Positions 60,501 to 64,000 of a stretch of DNA of 64,000 nucleotides are shown one piece after another. A model generated the notes under the pieces. That model saw only the letters and a program-made list of their open reading frames with translations, had not been told where the DNA came from and did not search any database. Position numbers and translations under genes: made by a program. Every line of letters begins with the position of its first letter. The first letter of the stretch is position 1. Source of the stretch: an uncultured Collinsella sp. (GTDB lineage Bacteria; Actinomycetota; Coriobacteriia; Coriobacteriales; Coriobacteriaceae); NCBI GenBank assembly GCA_900768435.1, contig CAAGCW010000008.1, positions 93,245 through 157,244 on the forward strand. The letters run 5' to 3'.

Positions 60501-60843
60501 CCGCAACGGCGTGCACCCCACGCCGGGCAAGATCCTGTACACCTCGACGCACGATACGTCGACATTGGCCGGTTGGTGCACGCGCTCCTTTGCGGGCGGC
60601 GACGAGCCGAGCGGTGTTGAGGTGGCAGCCAAGCTGATGAGCGACGCGCTGACAAGCGACGCTCCCCTGGTGATGATGCCGCTGCAGGACGTGCTGGGGC
60701 TTGGCGACGACACGCGTATGAACGTACCGGGCGTGGCCACGGGCAACTGGACCTGGCAGGCTGACGAGGCCGACGTTGCGGCCGCTGAGGGCAAAACCGC
60801 ACAGCTCCTGCGCAACACGCATAGATTCTGGGGCGAAGCGTGA
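57547..60843 (+). CDS. Fused GH13 alpha-amylase/maltodextrinase and GH77 4-alpha-glucanotransferase
   Basis: A 1098-residue bifunctional enzyme. Residues ~1-120 are a beta-sandwich module; ~125-530 a GH13 barrel of the neopullulanase/cyclomaltodextrinase kind with GMVYQIFPDRYARD, nucleophile Asp351 in GWRLDVADE, acid/base Glu380 in LLLGEVWED and Asp455 in LSSHDRPRI; ~530-635 a C-terminal beta domain. From ~640 on it is a complete MalQ (GH77): HITSVPTDDGKPGTIGAPTR, nucleophile Asp908 in VRLDHFLGF, Glu954 in IAEDLGYL, Asp1003 in TSTHDTSTLAGW. It would cut and rearrange maltodextrins released from glycogen or taken up. Preceded by the operator-like sites; no signal peptide, so cytoplasmic. Confidence 0.95.
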   Translation: MRLIHNSRLPQFRTPFGAVTTGTSVALSVILEDADPNQATLTLRTWVDEIGESLYPMTHEGDGIFTVELECTEPCLIWYSFICNIEGQPEVRLGAPQGRTGGEGVTYDYAEVPSFQITVYKHRKNRPAWYELGMVYQIFPDRYARDENWRERTLAEVEKPRNGIQRRMIEDWNEPPVYERAEDGSIKTWDFYGGSLKGIQNDLPRIAELGFTAIYLNPIFEAASNHRYDTADYTKIDPILGTEQDFTELCQAAEKLGISIILDGVFNHTGDDSIYFNRYGNYPGVGAWQSEDSPWRDAFYFHEDGSYDCWWGVGNMPAINESSELVRERLLGKDGVIRKWLRAGAHGWRLDVADELSDDFLTEIKKAVLAEKPDALLLGEVWEDASNKISYGHLRRYLQGSELDSAMDYPFRDMVIGFLMGYKNAYQAAEDIETLRENYPREALSCALNLLSSHDRPRIISVLGGGPDESQLPECERSKWRLDENSMGLAKSRFWLATLMQMTFPGVPSIYYGDEYGLEGLTDPGNRRTLPTKDQLHDFDTLAIVKNASAVRRALPFMIDGEIKAFALNDEVLAYNRTGKDGESATVIINRSLRNSHRVTIPALAECASDVISGHECEIHNGTVTLDLYPLGSSIIYHHAEQRLQEPLDHGAGVVCHITSVPTDDGKPGTIGAPTRRFIDHLSAMGMRYWQVLPVNPTDFFRSPYAGPSAFAGNIDLLPESQEELAADFETWKARGGEDADPLYTAFKHRNADWLEKYCVYMAVKKYFEGESRHDWPADVARYNEHLIDDKRFHDEAELQAYMQYRFDLAWCELMNYAHKKGIEVIGDIPMYVSDDSADAWSEPENFWLSDTGKAIEISGAPPDNFAPEGQVWGNPTFRWDHMKQNGYRWWMDRLRRAFSLYDRVRLDHFLGFHSYFSIPAGKACADGRWLAGPGKDLFQTAYDELGPLNFIAEDLGYLTPGVRAMASTCGFPGMDVLEFSDYDVRNGVHPTPGKILYTSTHDTSTLAGWCTRSFAGGDEPSGVEVAAKLMSDALTSDAPLVMMPLQDVLGLGDDTRMNVPGVATGNWTWQADEADVAAAEGKTAQLLRNTHRFWGEA

Positions 60844-60931
60844 TAAAACCCCCGATATAGGGTACAGTTACAGACGTTTGAATTTTTGCGGGCAGAGTAA
60901 TCTGCCCGCTTTGTGCTGAAAAGGAAGTATT

Positions 60932-61168
60932 ATGGCGCGCTACGATTACAAGTGCTCGAGCTGCGGCAACGTGTTTGAGGTTGAGCATCCCATGTCCGAG
61001 ACCCCCGAGGTCGTGTGCCCCAACTGCGGCGCTCCGGCCGCCAAGACGTTCTCGGCCAGCGGTATTAAATTTGAGGGCAGCGGCTTCTACAACACCGACC
61101 AGCGAAGCGGCGGCTCCAGCACCAGCGCCACCAACGGCTGCTGCGCTAACTGCCCACACAGCCACTAG
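60932..61168 (+). CDS. FmdB-family zinc-ribbon protein
   Basis: 78-residue protein with the FmdB-type zinc ribbon: the N-terminus MARYDYKCSSCGNVFEVEHP has the first CxxC (C8, C11) and VVCPNCGAPAAKTF the second (C29, C32). The C-terminus is Gly/Ser-rich with a further cluster of cysteines and histidines (CCANCPHSH). Members are often called regulatory proteins, but function is unproved. ATG 60932 follows AAAGGAAG. It is about 90 bases after the amylase/MalQ fusion with a possible small terminator-like gap, and is followed by its own terminator. Confidence 0.9.
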   Translation: MARYDYKCSSCGNVFEVEHPMSETPEVVCPNCGAPAAKTFSASGIKFEGSGFYNTDQRSGGSSTSATNGCCANCPHSH

Positions 61169-61176
61169 AAACCAAA

Positions 61177-61214
61177 CAGCCCCGCGACCGACACACCGAA
61201 CGCGGGGCTGCTTT
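61177..61214 (+). terminator. Terminator of the FmdB-family gene
   Basis: CAGCCCCGCG and CGCGGGGCTG are perfect inverted repeats (10 bp), 14-base loop, followed by CTTTTG. It is 8 bases after the stop codon. Confidence 0.85.
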
Positions 61215-61235
61215 TGCTACCCAGGTTTCCTTCTG

Positions 61236-61302
61236 AGTTGCAGTGAAATAGGGACTGTTTGGCGGGTAGAAGCCGCTATTCAATCCCTATTTCACTGCAA
61301 CT
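61236..61302. repeat. 19-bp perfect inverted repeat between convergent genes
   Basis: AGTTGCAGTGAAATAGGGA (61236-61254) is exactly reverse-complementary to 61284-61302. The 29-base loop contains a short GGC/GCC stem. It lies after the FmdB terminator and just before the end of the rRNA methyltransferase gene. Too symmetrical and not followed by a T run, so it resembles a REP/MITE-like element more than a plain terminator. Confidence 0.75.
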
Positions 61303-61308
61303 TAGTAG

Positions 61309-62709
61309 TTACTGGCGGACCAGGCGGGCGCAGAAGTGGCCGTCGTAGGAGTCGGCGTTTACGGGGACGCTTTGGAAGAGGCCGCGGTCGTTTTGTCGTA
61401 CGGAAACGAGCTTCTTAGCTTGTTCGAACTCGGGCAGCTGCAGAATCTGGGCTTCGGAGAGGGGTGCCACGGTAAAGCCGGCGCCCTCGGGAGAAGCCAG
61501 AAAAGCATCCACGACCTGCGTGTTCTCTTCATTAAAAACCGAGCAGGTGGCATAGATAAGCTCACCGCCGGCAGCCACGCGCGCGGCTGCTTCCTTGAGC
61601 ATCGTCAGCTGCAGGCGGGGCAGCTCAGTCGTAACGTCATTCTCGGTCAGGCGCCACGGAATCTCGGGATGGCGGCGCATGGTTCCAGTGCCAGAGCATG
61701 GCGCATCGATAAACACCGTGTCGAACAGGGCAGGCTCGCCAAGCATCGCGTCAAAGGACGTGAGCACCTCATTAAGCTCGCAGGCATCGCCCGAGACCGT
61801 GCGAACACCCGTAATACCCGCCTTATGCAGGCGCGCGAGATTCTGATCGCACTTGCGATCGTGTAGATCGAGCGCAGTATGCTGACGCTCGTACCCGGCA
61901 CGCTTGGCTTGGCACATCATCACATAAGTCTTAGTGCCGCGACCGGCGCCAATCTCAAGGCAACGGCCGGGACGTGTCGCGGCAGTGGCGATAAGCTGTG
62001 CGTTGAGGTCCGAGGCAACCGCGGCCGCACGCTCAAACACGCCCGATGCAACCGTGACCTGCGCATCGACCGGAGCATGGCAGCCCGGAAAGACTGGCGC
62101 AACGAGCTGCGAGATATACGGGTCGTCCTTGGTCGCAAACGCATTCTCGTGCAGCGCAAGCGGCGCAGGCGCCAGATTGCCGGCAAAGTTGAGCACGCCC
62201 TCGGGCGTATCGAACGACGCCATAATGCGGGCGCACAGCCAGCGAGGGAGACCCATCAAACGAGACAGGCGAACCAAACGGCGCTCGGACTCATCCACGT
62301 CGGATGCCGTGGCAAAGTCCTCAACGTTGTCCGCGACCTTGTGCAGCACCGCGTTAGCCAGGCCCGCGGCAGACTTAGCACCGCTGCGCACCAGCTCAAC
62401 ACCCTGACTTACGGCAACGCGGCCCGGCGTATGCAGATAGAGCATCTCGAAGGCCGAGATGCGAAGCGCCATGCGCACGCGCGGCGCGACCTTTTTGGGC
62501 TTATCCAAAAACTGATCGAATAACTCATCCAAAACGCCCTGCGTGGCGGCGACACCGAGCGCTAAACGAGCGGCAAAAGCGGAATCGCGCTGGTCAATGG
62601 CCTTGGCGGAAGCACGGGAAGACAACACGTCGCGTGCGTACATACCGCGGCGATCGGCCTCCATCAACACATCGAGCGCAAGCTTGCGCGCGGGAGACAA
62701 CTTGCTCAT
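61309..62709 (-). CDS. rsmB: RsmB/NOP-family rRNA (cytosine-5) methyltransferase
   Basis: SAM-dependent methyltransferase (466 aa), likely 16S rRNA m5C967. The N-terminal ~150 residues are a NusB-like RNA-binding domain (SPARKLALDVLMEADRRGMY; RMALRISAFEMLYLHTPG). The catalytic part has CLEIGAGRGTKTYVMMCQAK (motif I), FIDAPCSGTGTMRRHPEIPW (motif IV, catalytic PC) and ELIYATCSVFNEENTQVV (motif VI, TCS), the two cysteines of the RsmB family. ATG 62709 overlaps the fmt stop by 4 bases (ATGA), which fits coupled translation. A GTG five codons upstream is an alternative start. Confidence 0.94.
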   Translation of the reverse strand: MSKLSPARKLALDVLMEADRRGMYARDVLSSRASAKAIDQRDSAFAARLALGVAATQGVLDELFDQFLDKPKKVAPRVRMALRISAFEMLYLHTPGRVAVSQGVELVRSGAKSAAGLANAVLHKVADNVEDFATASDVDESERRLVRLSRLMGLPRWLCARIMASFDTPEGVLNFAGNLAPAPLALHENAFATKDDPYISQLVAPVFPGCHAPVDAQVTVASGVFERAAAVASDLNAQLIATAATRPGRCLEIGAGRGTKTYVMMCQAKRAGYERQHTALDLHDRKCDQNLARLHKAGITGVRTVSGDACELNEVLTSFDAMLGEPALFDTVFIDAPCSGTGTMRRHPEIPWRLTENDVTTELPRLQLTMLKEAAARVAAGGELIYATCSVFNEENTQVVDAFLASPEGAGFTVAPLSEAQILQLPEFEQAKKLVSVRQNDRGLFQSVPVNADSYDGHFCARLVRQ

Positions 62710-63626
62710 GACAGTACACCCCACCTAAGTTCGGCACCCTGCAGACCGGCAGCCCAGGCAGATGCGGCCATGGCACGCTTGCCATCGGGCTTAACCTCGA
62801 GCAGTTCAACAGCGCCATCGGAAAGGCCCAGGTAAACACGCTTGCTCTTGACGGCAACAGCGCCCTCGCCAAGCGACACATCGGCCGGCGCAGCATCGAG
62901 CACGCGAACCGTCTTGCCAGCAATCACACAACGGGCAGGCGCGGTATCGGACGAAGCGAGCACATGACGCACGCAATCGAGCGCCGCCATCTGCGGATCC
63001 AGACGCATCTCCTGCTTGGAAATCTTGGCAGCATGAGTGACGAGCGACTCATCCTGCTCAGTCCAAACAGCCGAACCATCGGCAAGCGATGGAAGCGTAT
63101 CGGCAAGCAACTTACCGCCAAGCTCACCAAGCTCCATCGTGAGCGCCTCGGCATGCTTACCGGCAACCGACGTAGACGCCTGGGCACAATAAGCGCCGGT
63201 ATCCACGCCATGCCCAATGCGCATAATGGAAACGCCGGCAACCTCATCACCAGCAAGAATGGCACGCTGAATGGGAGCAGCGCCACGCCAACGAGGCAGC
63301 AGCGAAGCATGAACATTCACAATACCAAGCGATGACATATGCAGCACTTCATCAGGCAAAATGCAACCATAGGCAGCCACACAGAAAATATCAGCCTGCG
63401 CAGCCTGGAGCGCCTCAACAACCTCCGGCGTCATACGATTGGCCTCAACAACGGGCAGACCAAGCTCGAGCGCCTTGGCCTTAACGGGAGAAGGCTCAAG
63501 CTTCTTACCGCGCCCGCGAACAGCATCGGGACGAGTAATAACAAGCGCAATCTCGTTCCCAGCCTCAACAAGCGAAGTCAACGAAGGCACAGCAAAATCA
63601 GGCGTACCCATAAACACAATTCGCAT
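62706..63626 (-). CDS. fmt: Methionyl-tRNA formyltransferase
   Basis: Formylates initiator Met-tRNA (306 aa). The N-terminal domain shows RIVFMGTPDFAVPSLTSLVE and the signature ASLLPRWRGAAPIQRAILAG with the catalytic NVHASLLP region (Asn and His) and GHGVDTGAYC (Asp). The C-terminal OB-fold domain follows (VLDAAPADVSLGEGAVAVKS; VYLGLSDGAVELLEVKPDGK). The pair fmt-rsmB is conserved in many bacteria, often with def upstream; here no def is visible to the right, since the next 370 bases have no gene. Confidence 0.96.
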   Translation of the reverse strand: MRIVFMGTPDFAVPSLTSLVEAGNEIALVITRPDAVRGRGKKLEPSPVKAKALELGLPVVEANRMTPEVVEALQAAQADIFCVAAYGCILPDEVLHMSSLGIVNVHASLLPRWRGAAPIQRAILAGDEVAGVSIMRIGHGVDTGAYCAQASTSVAGKHAEALTMELGELGGKLLADTLPSLADGSAVWTEQDESLVTHAAKISKQEMRLDPQMAALDCVRHVLASSDTAPARCVIAGKTVRVLDAAPADVSLGEGAVAVKSKRVYLGLSDGAVELLEVKPDGKRAMAASAWAAGLQGAELRWGVLS

Positions 63627-63632
63627 AAAACG

Positions 63633-63846
63633 TTAGTCTCCTCTCAATAACGAGCCGAGACGGCTACAAAAAAGCGTTCTTGGTCGCAAGCGCGCCCAGC
63701 CGCAAGAATAGTTCAACAGAAACAAATATACCCAAAAACAAAGAAAGAGCCGCATAAAAGCAGCCCTCCCAACAAAGCACCTATCAGCGAAGACGCCCCT
63801 CCCTGGCCCGACGGCACCCGGGCGAGACAAGCAGCTTCAACGTAGT
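63633..63846. other. Gene-free stretch upstream of fmt
   Basis: No convincing gene: a 65-codon minus-strand frame has no family resemblance and atypical composition. It probably contains the promoter of the fmt-rsmB operon, but I did not find a clear pair of boxes. Confidence 0.4.
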
Positions 63847-63945
63847 CCCCGGGGCGCCCGCCTATATCGTCCCGCGCGCAGTTTCGCAGCGCAGCGAGAA
63901 TGTTTGAGCACGGGATGATATAGGCGGGGGGCCCGGGGGCGGGCG
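63847..63945. repeat. Imperfect inverted repeat around a conserved-looking 18-base core
   Basis: CCCGCCTATATCGTCCCG (63857-63874) pairs with CGGGATGATATAGGCGGG (63911-63928) with one mismatch; both arms are extended by G/C runs. The 36-base middle contains CGCAGTTTCGCAGCGCAGCG. It could be a palindromic extragenic element or structured RNA. Confidence 0.6.
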
Positions 63946-63960
63946 AAAAGAGTCCATACC

Positions 63961-63999
63961 GCCCCGGCGCGCGGCGCGGGCCGGGGCGCGCCCGTTTTT
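63961..63999 (+). terminator. GC-rich hairpin with T run at the window edge
   Basis: GCCCCGGC (63961-63968) and GCCGGGGC (63980-63987) form a stem, followed after GCGCCCG by TTTTT. Looks like an intrinsic terminator on the plus strand; no gene that it would serve is visible in the window. Confidence 0.4.
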
Positions 64000-64000
64000 C

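Noticed and set aside
63633..63830. A 65-codon minus-strand frame just upstream of fmt
   Set aside because: No ribosome binding site, Arg/Phe/Leu-rich composition and no similarity; likely chance.

Overview
The window reads as a stretch of a GC-rich, low-complexity-tolerant actinobacterial chromosome, most likely from the Coriobacteriia (Collinsella or a close relative). This assignment is inference from gene content: a Firmicutes-like glgB-glgP-glgC-glgD-glgA cluster on a GC-rich background, an aroE-aroK fusion inside a complete aro operon, a LoaP-type NusG paralog in front of a capsule locus, and a YfhO/ABC exporter/dolichol-phosphate-type glycosyltransferase group. No IS element, prophage, integrase or CRISPR array was seen.

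Layout. 1-4857 (minus): mreC (cut by the window edge), mreB, a TPR membrane protein, a cyclophilin and a zinc-ribbon membrane protein. 4961-7699 (minus): a large P-type cation ATPase, then tRNA-Arg(CCG). 8042-16479 (plus): an uninterrupted aromatic amino acid operon, DAHP synthase - tyrA - aroB - aroA - aroC - pheA - aroE/aroK fusion - aroQ, covering every step from PEP/E4P to chorismate and on to prephenate, phenylpyruvate and hydroxyphenylpyruvate; a terminator-like hairpin overlapping a 20-codon leader ORF precedes it. 16611-18061 (plus): a translationally coupled pair, a DUF4869-type small protein and a P-loop ATPase with a possible TOPRIM-like C-terminal half, lying between two terminators; this is the best candidate for an undescribed system. 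18101-19239 (minus): an acyltransferase and tRNA-Arg(TCT). 19294-25420: a two-gene polysaccharide ABC exporter (minus) diverging from two GT2 glycosyltransferases and a YfhO-like membrane protein (plus).

25458-45138 (minus): one polysaccharide locus of about 20 kb, transcribed from a structured leader and led by loaP. Order in transcription: loaP, initiating sugar-phosphate transferase, WecG/TagA-type transferase, capE-capF-capG (UDP-N-acetyl-L-fucosamine), glycosyltransferase, a frameshifted acetyltransferase (G7 tract), glycosyltransferase, Wzy-like polymerase, glycosyltransferase, Wzx-like flippase, an aminotransferase / ATP-grasp / NAD-epimerase module, then rmlA, rmlB and a fused rmlC-rmlD (dTDP-L-rhamnose). 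Base composition switches sharply along the locus, a mosaic of GC-rich sugar-nucleotide cassettes around an AT-rich, strain-variable core.

45913-47408 (minus): tRNA-Ala(GGC), thiamine pyrophosphokinase and a HAD phosphatase. 47740-60843 (plus): glycogen synthesis and breakdown (glgB, glgP, glgC, glgD, glgA) followed by a 1098-residue GH13 amylase-GH77 4-alpha-glucanotransferase fusion. GlgB and GlgA carry long Ala/Lys/Pro-rich histone H1-like tails, and an identical 16-bp operator-like sequence lies before both glgB and the fusion gene. 60932-63626: a small zinc-ribbon protein (plus), then rsmB-like and fmt (minus). The last 370 bases hold no convincing gene but contain an imperfect inverted repeat and a GC-rich hairpin.
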